A stretch of DNA of 64,000 nucleotides from Nemertoderma westbladi (taxonomy: Eukaryota > Xenacoelomorpha > Nemertodermatida > Nemertodermatidae). Of this stretch, positions 54,811 through 64,000 are shown in pieces (position 1 is the first letter of the stretch; every line of letters begins with the position of its first letter). The stretch is from positions 1 to 64,000 of the forward strand of contig JAUCBJ010000815.1 in the NCBI GenBank assembly GCA_032718475.1. The letters run 5' to 3'. The position numbers and the translations under genes were made by a program. Below the pieces are notes generated by a model. That model worked only from the letters and a program-made list of their open reading frames with translations, had not been told where the DNA came from and searched no databases.

Positions 54811-55965
54811 TGTAAAAGCTTTTGCGTAATTAACCGGTTATTTTCCCTTAAAGTACTCTGTAGTTGGTTTGCCAGGCATAAAAAGGCCGTGTCCTTGCTG
54901 TACTGGTGTTTTAGAGGACATAAAAGTCATTTCTTCTGTATTTGTACTTTAGAGGACATAATCCGCAAACTCGTGACGCGATAAGCTAGATACTCTTGAA
55001 AACAGTGTCGCTACCATGACGACGGCTAACAGCTGATATTGCCACGTCGACATTTCTTTGTTTCTTTGTTCTCTCGTTGTTCGGTTGACCAATCAGAGCG
55101 TTTTTTGTCTCTGTGTTGGAGGTGGATACAGAACTCAGTAGTTCAGTGTTATGTTTTTGCCCAGAGCCTAAGAACACCGGCTTTTGGCACCTCCGTGTTT
55201 CAGTCTTTAGTCTTACATTAGTAGGCTTAATTATAGAACGTATATCTGTTAACAAACGAGTTACCGAGTTAGTCACTCACTTAATAATCATTTATACCTT
55301 AACTTTACTGCTTTTACTGTCGGTTATTCATTATATTGGTTGATGAAATATTATATCGGAATACTGATCAATAGTCAGATACCCCACCTTCTTGATATAC
55401 TAAAGGTTAGAGAGACCGGTTACAGATAAACGATTGCGACCTATGTTAAGTGGTTTGAAGTGAATCTAATGCTATTTCATATGCCCGACATAAATTGTAT
55501 GTTGCTCTCTTTATACGTGACCAAATTTAGTGAAGGTCGGCAGATTAGTGTGCAGTATTGTGCAGCATTGTGTATGATTGTAACTGATAACAGAGCATCT
55601 CCTAAAGAATGCGCCATATACGTGAATCTATAGCCTTTTCGTTGTGTCTAGTTTAAGTCATAACTCTGTTTACATATTTAGAGCGCCACGCCCTAAAGGA
55701 ACTGTTAATATTTCCCAAAAGTGAATAATATTTGTCAGAGATTATATATTACGATCAGACGAATAATACGGTAGGCTTACACCATCAATCATTAAGCTTC
55801 CGAATTCAGTCTCCCGGGTATATCCAGCGGGTGAATGATTGCGCATAGACTGGCTTCGGCTAATGTAGTGTATCAAATACTCGTCATAGGCTAAAGACTA
55901 TATATCATCTAAAAGACATCCTAATTTGGCAGGTTAAACTGTCAAAGGTCTTAAAAGCGCAAACA
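54811..55965 (+). repeat. 3' LTR of giant BEL element
   Basis: 1,155 bp, the same length and ends as the 5' LTR, with about 99.4% identity by eye. Confidence 0.92.
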
Positions 55966-55970
55966 GGGAC
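55966..55970. repeat. Target site duplication GGGAC (right)
   Basis: Matches 37256-37260. Confidence 0.9.
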
Positions 55971-56347
55971 GAAGAAAAGGAAGCCGAAACCACGGGAATC
56001 GGGGAATGGACCACAGCTAAGATTGAATGCTCCCATTGTCAGAGTTCCTGGACCGAAATTGAAACACCAATTGCCGATGGGCTTGATCTCTCAAACCAAA
56101 ACTTCCTCTGCGGGGTTTGCGCGGCAGTAATGATTGAAAGTCTGGAAGCTGGCATCCCTAGGTATTATTATTATAAAGAGCGTCAGTCTGCGTTTAATAA
56201 ATATATTTTAATACAAAACAGGTCGAACGCAAAGAGGCTTATAATGAAGACGAGTACTGCATTGATTATATTCCTATAAACCACCTGGCTTTGCATATTG
56301 AACGTGCGTTTGGAAATAAGTTCGTGCTACCCTTCCGTGGGTGGTAG
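55967..56347 (+). pseudogene. Coding-like target sequence interrupted by the giant BEL element
   Basis: Directly after the LTR one frame reads DEEKEAETTGIGEW, AKIECSHCQSSW and FLCGVCAAVMIESLEAG, a C-x2-C ... C-x2-C zinc-binding pattern. A second coding-like stretch (56222-56344: VERKEAYNEDEYCIDYIPIN, ALHIERAFGNK) follows after a T/A-rich stretch ending CAAAACAG that could be an intron, though phases do not join cleanly. Left of the insertion, sequence ending ICHW (up to 37260) could continue into the same frame. I do not recognise the protein; it could be a host exon or another repeat. Confidence 0.3.
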
Positions 56348-57020
56348 ATGTCGCGGTTATGTATTGGTGGGTGGGCGGAGGGGGGGGGGGGTGGGGGGGT
56401 GCAGATTAAAAGGGGTGAACACGTACTGTCCCCCGTTCTTTGATTAATTGGTGGTGTGGGTTAATCTCTCATAACCTGATTTTGTGATACAGTCGCACAA
56501 TTTTAATTTGTATCTCATAACTGGCCCTCGTGCTGCGCGAAGGCCCCACGAACGTGTTGTAATACAGTATATATGAGGCAGTATGGAAGAGAAGATGGTA
56601 CATTTTGATCACGCTAAAAAAACTAATTATAAAACATAAAATTATATAACTCCAAATTTAGAATTCTAGAGTAACCCACATTACCTTCTCCTTACCAAAA
56701 CATCCATAGAGGTTAAGTAGTAGCTACACTAGGTTGGCTACAGCTACTATGCAACCGAAAATAAATCACCCGCTACTAACACCAAAATACTAATATTATT
56801 CATCAATCACAGGTGTTAATTATTATATTGGTGGTGTATACTTAAACATTGTGGTAAATAAATTCAATAATGTCAAAATGTCAAATATGATGGGGAAATT
56901 GATTGGTCCTCAGCTATTGTATCAAGGATTGGATTTATAATACAGTAATTATAAAACATTTTGTTGAAACTTGATATTGTATTTCAGTGTTTAAATAAAA
57001 CAATGCGTTATGTTACATTC
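56348..57020. other. Spacer
   Basis: A G-rich tract lies at 56376-56399, followed by the repeat phrase GGCCCCACGAACGTG (56541-56555) and AT-rich sequence. No gene was found. Confidence 0.4.
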
Positions 57021-57025
57021 TTATA

Positions 57026-57449
57026 TTTTCGGACAACTCTTTGATTTATTACTCTCAGCGTTTCAAAATAGTTTGGTTTTGGCTATAATGGCTAAGATGC
57101 TATTTTACATGACAGTTCAGAAAAATTATGTTTTTCGCTATTTAGTATTAGTTAATACTAGTTAACAATAAAAACAACTTGGTTGCGCTGAAAACCCTAA
57201 GTTTACAGTTTTGAATCTAATCACATGAAAGTATATATGATATATCAAAGATGGGGCAACATAACTATCAGGCGAAATTTTGTGAAAATAATTCTGCACC
57301 GTTAGGTGGCGCTGCAAATTTATGCTAATTTTTTAGATTTGTTATAAATAGTATTAAATTTTATTAACAAAAAATTTCAAAAAGTTGTCCGATACTTTTA
57401 TGCAGGATGGCTATGTAGACACCCACAGAAAGTTTCAGACTAATTACTC
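57026..57449 (+). repeat. Partial copy of the poly-G-ended TTAA MITE
   Basis: It is similar to 34503-34945: TTTTCGGACAACTCT at the start, TAATACTAGTTAACAAT, ATGGGGCAACATAACTATCA, to CAGACTAATTACTC. It lacks the G/C ends and the right third of the element. Confidence 0.75.
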
Positions 57450-58424
57450 TCACATCCTACGTAATCCTATTGGTCAAATAAAAGTGAATAACTTTGTAAA
57501 TTATTCAAATTATTCATTGTAAAATTGTCTCTAACATTCGGTGCCGATTATTTTAAGCAGAAACGTTCTATAATTTAGAATGTAATAGAAATTCAGCAAA
57601 TATAATATAAAGTGGAAAACTAATGTAGTGTAAATATAGGCCTACCTCAAGGTAGTACATTAGGTAATCTGCCTAATGATTTGCTTTGTTTTGTTTTATT
57701 TTGTTTTATTTTTTAAATTATAATATTATGATAAATAGTATAGGTCCCGATTTTAAACTCATCTAGTATGACGACGACCGTTCTCTTATTTTCTCTGATA
57801 AAGATACAGTCAATATTCCTCTATATTCATTTCAATATCAAGTTAATTCTCACCTACGTGAGCATTGCGTTGTAATAACTAACTATATACGTCATTGTTC
57901 ATAACATAGCACTTTATAGCGTTACAATATAAATATAATTCTTATATTTATTCTCGATAGTTTTATAAGTTTTATATACAGTATATAATGCATGAGTTGT
58001 ACGGTAAGCTACTTTACACCAATCAATGGCCATATTGTACTTTTGATATCCACAATCCAATCATTTCCCCCCGCCCATGAAACTTAATAAATAAATAGTG
58101 GTGCATCGTTTTGGTGACTTCCTCGTGATAGCGAGGGAAATAACAAAATGAGGCCCGTAAAAGCTTTAGAAAACGTAAAGCGTAAAAAAGCGTAGAACAA
58201 CGTAATAATGACGCGGTGACATAATGGATATATTGGATATATTAGAAATACATAGTAAATGTATGGCGTACAGTAGACTGAGAAATAATGTCGCAGCTGC
58301 GATATAAAGTAAGAAAATATGTCACCCTGGCGATTTGGTAGTACGAAAGTAAATTAATACTAATATATAAAACACGTACAATAATAGTCAGTAATTAAAT
58401 TAATTTATTAATTAATACAGTAAG
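57450..58424. other. AT-rich spacer
   Basis: No supported gene; simple TTTTGTTTTATT runs at 57680-57720. Confidence 0.45.
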
Positions 58425-58426
58425 TA

Positions 58427-58431
58427 GTTAG
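58427..58431. repeat. Target site duplication GTTAG (left) of gypsy element
   Basis: GTTAG here and at 63904-63908 flank the LTRs. If the LTR is taken to end at CA two bases earlier, the match is TAGTTAG. Confidence 0.85.
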
Positions 58432-58796
58432 TGTGATGATATACTGTACGCATCTACTACGCGGACGCAGCCCGCGCTGCTGATACCTAGAGATACCCGC
58501 GTGACACGCGATGACGTCACAGTCAGACTACTGCTAGGCGCGCTATGCAGCCCATATCCTAGCGCTCTGCTTATCTGGCATACTGGCATATACTGTCTCT
58601 GTACCGTACTGCTGTAGGGGTCCTTCAAGGACACAGGTCTGAACTCGGGACTCTGTCAAACACTGCCGCACTATCGTTGTGTGTACCGCATTGTATTCCT
58701 CATACATTCTATTCTCAGATTCTACATTATATGATCGTGATTTATGTTGATATTTCACCACCTCATATTCTCATATGCTCAGTGCATATCCCCATA
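58432..58796 (+). repeat. 5' LTR of gypsy element
   Basis: It starts TGTGATGATATACTG; the end is taken at CCCCATA, the extent shared with the 3' LTR. Confidence 0.9.
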
Positions 58797-58919
58797 TGGC
58801 GCAGTTGTGTTCCTGCTACCTCTAAGAGCTGCAGTCGAACTTCGCGGTAATCTCCGGACAGATTGAATATACCGAAAGAGGCCTACACCTACATACGAGT
58901 ACGCGAGTACCGGTACATC
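58797..58919 (+). promoter_or_regulatory. Primer-binding site and short leader
   Basis: TGGCGCAGT immediately after the LTR has the TGG start expected of pairing with a tRNA 3'-CCA end. The tRNA identity is not determined. Confidence 0.55.
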
Positions 58920-61900
58920 ATGTCGAGACGACGACAAGCAAGTGACTCGGACCCGGACACGGATGCTACCGAACCGGCCACCGGCACGCCTACAAGCATC
59001 ACCGACCTGCGACGCGAACTCTTCCAACAGCAGGCCCACGCGGATGCACGAGTCGACAAACTTACTGCTCTACTGGTCCAGCAGCAGGCGGACGCCGCCC
59101 TGCAGCGAGCAGACACGGACGCTCGGATGGCGCAACTGATCGCCGCCCTCCAGGTCCAACAAGGCGCGGTCCCTGCCGCAGCTGCACCTCCCGCCCCTGT
59201 TGCGGGACAACCTGCCGCCGCGGGCCCAGCACCGGGAGCCGACCCGCCACATCGACGCCGCGTTTTAGACATAACCGGCCTCGAAAAAATCGATGGGGAC
59301 ATCGAGTTTACCCCATTCCGACGTTGGAGGGAGGCTTGGCGGGTGCACGCGCACCGCCAGCAAGCTTCAACTTTCCCCCGAGACGCACAGGTCTACGCCC
59401 TCGTGTCCGCTCTCGGCCGGGACCTCCAGCAGACCCTGACGGTCACCCTACGTGTCGACATCGACGATCCCGATACGACGACGGACTCGATCCTCGACAC
59501 CCAGCAGGCCCACCTCCGGTCGAAACGCAGCATTGCGATCGACGGAATCCGTTTCCACGACCGGAAACAGGGGCCGAACGAGAACTTCGACGCATATCGG
59601 ATTGCGCTCGAAGAACTCGCGGACGCAGCAGAACTCTGCGACCACTGCCGGAACCGCCAGATCGTCACACAGATCCTGGTTGGAATCCGCAGCTCCGAGA
59701 CGCGCACAGAACTCCTCAAGGTTCTTCCACAGCCCACGTTGGACGACTGTGTGCGAATCGCCCAGACAATGGAAGCGAGCGAGCGCAACGACACGATTAT
59801 CGGCCGGGGACGACCCGTCGCCAAGGTAACTTCGAGTTACAAATGTTCGCGCTCGAACTCCTCCAAACGGAAACCACAGTCCGACAAACCGCAACCGACC
59901 AACTTGGAACGCGCGTGTACAAACTGTGGACGACATCACGCGGCTGGCAAAGCACATTGCCCCGCCAGGGACGCCACCTGCAGCTCGTGCGGGAAGGCGG
60001 GACACTTCCGGGCTGTCTGCCGGTCCAAACCCAAATCATCCGGGAAGTCCGACTCCGCCCCCTACGAGAAACCACGAATAAACTCTATCCTCTGCACGGC
60101 TCAACTCCGATCCATCCTGCGATCGAGTAGCAGCCCCCCGGCATCCCGCAACGTCAACCATGTTGTCGGCGGCGTTACGTACCCGCCTGCAACGTGCGCC
60201 CTCGAGCGCATCCCGATAGAGCTCCGCTATGCGCGGACTGCCAAACACATGGGCACCATCCCGCATGCGCTCCCTGACAGCGGCGCGGCTGCCACCATGT
60301 TGGGCAGCAAACTCTACCAGTCGATAGGAGGGAAGGAGAAGGACCTGCTTCCTTACCCCCTCAACGAACCCGAGTTACTCGCGGCCAACGAGAACCCTCT
60401 CGCGATTACTGGAATCTTCCACGCCCGGATCTCCTATGGTGGAAATTCGGCACCGGTCACCGTCGCCGTCTCTCCGGAGATCGACGGAATGATTCTCAAC
60501 CTCGAGGCCATGCGCAACCTCGACATCATCGCGAAGGACTTCCCGCACCGCATAAACTCGTTAACAACTTCCTCTCCCGGGGCGGCTACTTTACGAACTC
60601 GCGATGAGTTCCTCCGCGAGTACGCCGATGTCTTCGATGACACATCGAAACCCCTTACAACCATGGCGTGCGAACCCATGCGGATCGAACTGAAGGAAGG
60701 CGCCACACCGTTCCACGTAAACGGTGCGCGGCCCATCCCCTTCGCCATGAGGGACGAGGTAAAACATCTCCTCGACGAGATGGTGAAGCGCGAGGTCATC
60801 GAACGGGTGACGGAGCCCACCGACTGGGCCCATCCGATGACCGTCGCCCCGAAACCCAACGGCAAACTCAGAATCTGCGTTGACCTCCGTCACCTAAACA
60901 GCCAGGTTAAGCGACCCTACTACCCGACCCCGAACCCTCGGGCGGCTATATCAGGGATTCCGTCTTCGGCGAAGTTCTTCTCCGCCTTCGACGCTGCTTC
61001 CGGCTACTGGCAGGTACCCCTCGAGAAGGAAACCCAACTCCTCACCACCTTCGTGACGCCCTGGGGCCGTTACAAACACTGTCGGAGTGTTATGGGACTC
61101 ATCTCGAGCGGGGACGAGTACAACCGGCGGGACGACGATGCCCTCCGGGACCTGCCAAACCTCACTAAACTCGTCGACGACGTCCTATTGTACAACAACT
61201 CTCTCGACGAGCACCTCGCCAGTGTTCGGTGCTTCCTCCAACGCTGTCGCGAGGCAGGCATCTCCCTGCATCCCGACAAGCTCCAGTTCGCCCAGCGCGA
61301 AGTCAAGTTCGCGGGCTACCTCGTCGGGGCTAACGGGATACGGGCCGACCCGGCAAAGCTCCTGGCCATCGCGAGTTTCCCGCGGCCGACAAACATAACC
61401 GACCTGCGGAGTTTCGTCGGACTCGTCGAACAACTCGCCCCGTTTTCGGCCGACATTTCCTCTACAATGTCGCCCCTCCGCCCCCTCCTCAGTTCGCGAA
61501 ACTCCTTCCTCTGGACCTCCGACCACGAGGCGGCTTTCGAGAGAACAAAACTCTCGCTTCTCTCGCCCCCAGTTCTCGCTCCCTTCGAGTCGGAACGCGA
61601 GACTAAACTCAAGACCGACGCTTCCCGGAAGAACGGACTCGGGTACGCGCTACTCCAACGCCATGACGACAACTGGAGATTAGTGGAATGCGGATCACGG
61701 TTTATCACCGAAACCGAGTCGCGCTATGCGATGGTGGAGCTTGAACTGCTCGCCGTTGCCTGGGCCGCCCACAAATGTAAACTTTACCTACTGGGCCTCC
61801 CCAACTTCACTCTCATTGTCGACCACCAACCACAGGTGACAATCCTCGATCGATACACGATCGACGCCACGGATAACACACGCCTCCAGCGGCTTAAGTC

Positions 61901-63494
61901 GAAACTCACTCCTTACTCCTTCACAACGGTATGGAGGAAAGGAAAGGAACACCGCATTCCTGACGCGTTATCCCGTGCACCCGTCGATGATCCTTCCCCC
62001 GACGACCTGATCGACGACGGCGAGATGGCCTACCATCTCCACGCGGTTACCATAGCAATGGTTGCGGCCATCACGGAGGGCTCGGAGCCCACTGACAACT
62101 TCGCGAACCTCACCCTCAACTCGCTCTGCGAGACGGCCCGGGACGACCCCGACTACTGCGCACTCCTCGATGCCACACAGTCCGGGTTCCCGCCGTCCTC
62201 CCGCCACATCCCGGGGGTAACGCCCTACTGGTCGATCAGGGAGGAACTGACCACCGATCGTGACCTAGTCCTCTACCGACAGCGGATCGTGGTCCCGCGG
62301 GCCGCGCGACGGAACACACTCGCGCGACTTCACGCCGCCCACCAAGGGGTAGAGAAGACCCTCCGGCGTGCCCGCCAAACTGTTTACTGGCCCGGACTCA
62401 CGAATGACATCCGGACGACGGTCTCAGCGTGTGAGCCCTGCCTCACCTACCGTCCGAGTCTCGCCAAGGAGCCACTCCTACGAGATCGCGAGGCAACCCG
62501 GCCCTTCGAGCAGATCTCGGGCGATCTGTTCTTCCAAGATGGCCACGACTACCTCGCTGTTGCGGATCTATATTCCGGTTGGCCTGAAATTTACGGATAC
62601 ACCAACCACCCCACCGCCGCCACAACTGCCACCCATCTACGGGATGTCTTCGTCCGATTTGGAGCCCCAACGCGACTCTATTCTGACGGCGGACCACAGT
62701 TTGCGGGGTCGAACATGACGGACTTCCTCCGCAACTGGGGAGTCGAGCATTCCTTCTCCTCCCCCGAATACCCGCAGAGCAACGGCCACGCCGAGTCGGC
62801 CGTCAAAGCTCTCAAAGCCCTCCTTACAAAGACAGGAGGCAAAATAAACTCAGCCGCATTCCAGGAGGGCCTCCTAGAACTGCGCAATTCACCCCGCGCC
62901 CACGGTTTATCACCAGCCCAAATCCTGTTTGGACACCCCATACGCTCGCGGGTGCCCATGCACAGCAGGGCCTTCAACGCCGACCATCAAGCGACACGGA
63001 CAGCGCTAGACGCCACTGTGCCACCGCTGATGACGTCACAGGCGTCCTATTATAACCGTGGGGCCAAACCACTTCCCACTCTCACAGTGGGGGACCCTGT
63101 GCGGATCCAGAACCCGACCACAAAGCGTTGGGATCGCACCGGGGTCGTGGCCGAGGCAGCTTCCCATCGCAGCTATCGCATCCGTACAACGTCCGGCCGT
63201 TGCCTCACCCGTAACCGTCGCCACCTCCTAAGGGACACCGCCACCGGGACAACACGGGACACCAATGCCGGGACAACACGGGACACTACCAACGGGTCTC
63301 CAGGGGACACCACCGCTGGTACACCACTAAACGCTGCCACTGGGACACCAAGGGACGATGACGCCACCCAGTCTGGCTCACCCAAAGGCATTCGCTGGGC
63401 GACACCGCTCACCAGCGAAACACTAATCCCTGCGCGCTCCTCACCACAGCGCACCTACCCTCGACGTCACAGACGCCCACCCAACAGACTATAG
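58920..63494 (+). CDS. gag-pol: Gypsy Gag-Pol polyprotein, intact
   Basis: 1,524 residues from ATG 58920 (MSRRRQ); upstream codons in frame lack ATG. Order: Gag with an N-terminal Gln/Ala coiled coil (about 30-90), capsid-like region (TPFRRWREAW to about 270), and knuckles CTNCGRHH and CSSCGKAGHFRAVC (about 334-370). Protease has ALPDSGAAATM (Asp about 453). RT has KLRICVDLRHLN, FDAASGYWQVPL, NRRDDDAL and catalytic VDDV (Asp about 753-754); RNase H has KTDASRKNGLGYALL. Integrase has the HHCC zinc region (about 1137-1175) and the DDE triad at about 1202, 1256 and 1292 (D-x53-D-x35-E). The C-terminal tail holds TGTTRDT-type repeats. NRRxDDAL plus VDDVLLY place it near the Mag/SURL lineage. No stop or frameshift was seen, so it may be competent. 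Confidence 0.93.
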   Translation: MSRRRQASDSDPDTDATEPATGTPTSITDLRRELFQQQAHADARVDKLTALLVQQQADAALQRADTDARMAQLIAALQVQQGAVPAAAAPPAPVAGQPAAAGPAPGADPPHRRRVLDITGLEKIDGDIEFTPFRRWREAWRVHAHRQQASTFPRDAQVYALVSALGRDLQQTLTVTLRVDIDDPDTTTDSILDTQQAHLRSKRSIAIDGIRFHDRKQGPNENFDAYRIALEELADAAELCDHCRNRQIVTQILVGIRSSETRTELLKVLPQPTLDDCVRIAQTMEASERNDTIIGRGRPVAKVTSSYKCSRSNSSKRKPQSDKPQPTNLERACTNCGRHHAAGKAHCPARDATCSSCGKAGHFRAVCRSKPKSSGKSDSAPYEKPRINSILCTAQLRSILRSSSSPPASRNVNHVVGGVTYPPATCALERIPIELRYARTAKHMGTIPHALPDSGAAATMLGSKLYQSIGGKEKDLLPYPLNEPELLAANENPLAITGIFHARISYGGNSAPVTVAVSPEIDGMILNLEAMRNLDIIAKDFPHRINSLTTSSPGAATLRTRDEFLREYADVFDDTSKPLTTMACEPMRIELKEGATPFHVNGARPIPFAMRDEVKHLLDEMVKREVIERVTEPTDWAHPMTVAPKPNGKLRICVDLRHLNSQVKRPYYPTPNPRAAISGIPSSAKFFSAFDAASGYWQVPLEKETQLLTTFVTPWGRYKHCRSVMGLISSGDEYNRRDDDALRDLPNLTKLVDDVLLYNNSLDEHLASVRCFLQRCREAGISLHPDKLQFAQREVKFAGYLVGANGIRADPAKLLAIASFPRPTNITDLRSFVGLVEQLAPFSADISSTMSPLRPLLSSRNSFLWTSDHEAAFERTKLSLLSPPVLAPFESERETKLKTDASRKNGLGYALLQRHDDNWRLVECGSRFITETESRYAMVELELLAVAWAAHKCKLYLLGLPNFTLIVDHQPQVTILDRYTIDATDNTRLQRLKSKLTPYSFTTVWRKGKEHRIPDALSRAPVDDPSPDDLIDDGEMAYHLHAVTIAMVAAITEGSEPTDNFANLTLNSLCETARDDPDYCALLDATQSGFPPSSRHIPGVTPYWSIREELTTDRDLVLYRQRIVVPRAARRNTLARLHAAHQGVEKTLRRARQTVYWPGLTNDIRTTVSACEPCLTYRPSLAKEPLLRDREATRPFEQISGDLFFQDGHDYLAVADLYSGWPEIYGYTNHPTAATTATHLRDVFVRFGAPTRLYSDGGPQFAGSNMTDFLRNWGVEHSFSSPEYPQSNGHAESAVKALKALLTKTGGKINSAAFQEGLLELRNSPRAHGLSPAQILFGHPIRSRVPMHSRAFNADHQATRTALDATVPPLMTSQASYYNRGAKPLPTLTVGDPVRIQNPTTKRWDRTGVVAEAASHRSYRIRTTSGRCLTRNRRHLLRDTATGTTRDTNAGTTRDTTNGSPGDTTAGTPLNAATGTPRDDDATQSGSPKGIRWATPLTSETLIPARSSPQRTYPRRHRRPPNRL

Positions 63495-63528
63495 ACTTGG
63501 GTAGTTTATTCACTGCCGCTGATAAACT

Positions 63529-63538
63529 AGAAGGGGGG
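63529..63538 (+). promoter_or_regulatory. Polypurine tract
   Basis: AGAAGGGGGG directly before the 3' LTR TGTGATGAT. Confidence 0.8.
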
Positions 63539-63903
63539 TGTGATGATATACTGTACGCATCTACTACGCGGACGCAGCCCGCGCTGCTGATACCTAGAGA
63601 TACCCGCGTGACACGCAATGACGTCACAGTCAGACTACTGCTAGGCGCGCTATGCAGCCCATAGCCTAGCGCTCTGCTTATCTGGCATACTGGCATATAC
63701 TGTCTCTGTACCGTACTGCTGTAGGGGTCCTTCAAGGACACAGGTCTGGACTCGGGACTCTGTCAAACACTGCCGCACTATCGTTGTGTGTACCGCATTG
63801 TATTCCTCATACATTCTATTCTCAGATTCTACATTATATGATCGTGATTTATGTTGATATTTCACCACCTCATATTCTCATATGCTCAGTGCATATCCCC
63901 ATA
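63539..63903 (+). repeat. 3' LTR of gypsy element
   Basis: 365 bp, the same extent as the 5' LTR with three differences; followed by GTTAG. Confidence 0.92.
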
Positions 63904-64000
63904 GTTAGTTTATTTTAATTTTACTATTCTGTAATAATTACGTTTTATAAATTGTACTACTGTACATGTACAGTAGTTACAAATTGCTACAAGAAGCGCT

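Larger units (their letters stand above)
37261..55965 (+). mobile_element. Giant BEL/Pao LTR retrotransposon (18.7 kb) with extra ORFs
   Basis: This is a complete insertion: 1,155-bp LTRs at 37261-38415 and 54811-55965 with TG...CA ends, about seven differences between them, and GGGAC duplications. The order is LTR, 2.3 kb leader with repeats, gag-pol (40687-48855, one UAG), 1.6 kb spacer, ORF2, ORF3, ORF4, short purine-rich segment, LTR. BEL/Pao elements are usually about 5-9 kb, so this one is two to three times that. The high LTR identity points to recent insertion. A second, diverged member occupies 1-5424. Confidence 0.9.
58432..63903 (+). mobile_element. Complete Mag-like Ty3/gypsy retrotransposon
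   Basis: A 5.5 kb element with 365-bp LTRs, GTTAG duplication, a primer-binding-site candidate TGGCGCAGT at 58797, one gag-pol ORF, and a polypurine tract AGAAGGGGGG at 63529-63538. LTRs differ at three positions (58510/63617, 58557/63664, 58642/63749), so insertion is recent. The coding region is markedly GC-richer than its surroundings. Confidence 0.93.

Noticed and set aside
59062-63454. Numerous overlapping ORFs on both strands in the gypsy element
   Set aside because: High GC leaves few stops; only the gag-pol frame carries the protein motifs.

Overview
This is eukaryotic, almost certainly invertebrate metazoan, nuclear DNA. It is AT-rich and intron-era noncoding sequence dominated by retrotransposons of animal type: BEL/Pao, Mag-like Ty3/gypsy, a LINE family, and TTAA-flanked and foldback DNA elements. 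A pair of divergent seven-transmembrane receptor genes is the only clear candidate host gene family. I cannot fix the species. No tRNA, rRNA or CRISPR array was seen.

Layout. 1-5424 holds the 5' half of a minus-strand BEL/Pao element (gag, long leader, LTR), cut by the window edge. It is inserted into an older plus-strand BEL relic (5425-7596). 7.6-9.4 kb is relic 3' region with a possible LTR. 9.4-13.05 kb carries a G/C-ended insertion and two LINE relics. 13.18-14.41 kb and 25.05-26.29 kb are two intact single-exon receptor ORFs inside a roughly 1.6 kb direct duplication. Between them lie a LINE fragment, a decayed transposon-derived gene (18.7-20.1 kb) and other debris. 27.6-37.2 kb is a mosaic of minisatellite, gag relic, LINE copies, two TTAA-flanked non-autonomous elements and a foldback satellite.

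37,261-55,965 is the centrepiece: an 18.7 kb BEL/Pao element with near-identical 1,155-bp LTRs and a 5-bp target duplication (GGGAC). It has a 2.3 kb leader with repeats, a gag-pol frame broken by one UAG inside RNase H, and a 1.6 kb spacer. Nearly 4.3 kb of extra coding sequence (ORF2-ORF4) follows pol. The extra frames resemble no family I recognise, but they end in a three-zinc-knuckle domain whose cysteine/histidine pattern recurs in the older, different BEL relic at 5.4-7.6 kb. The downstream module therefore looks like a retained accessory gene of this lineage. ORF3 and ORF4 can be joined by a candidate 80-nt intron; ORF2 and ORF3 overlap in a -1 relationship; gag contains a cluster of consensus 5' splice sites.

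58,432-63,903 is a complete, GC-rich, apparently young Mag-like gypsy element with one uninterrupted gag-pol ORF, 365-bp LTRs differing at three positions, and a GTTAG target duplication.
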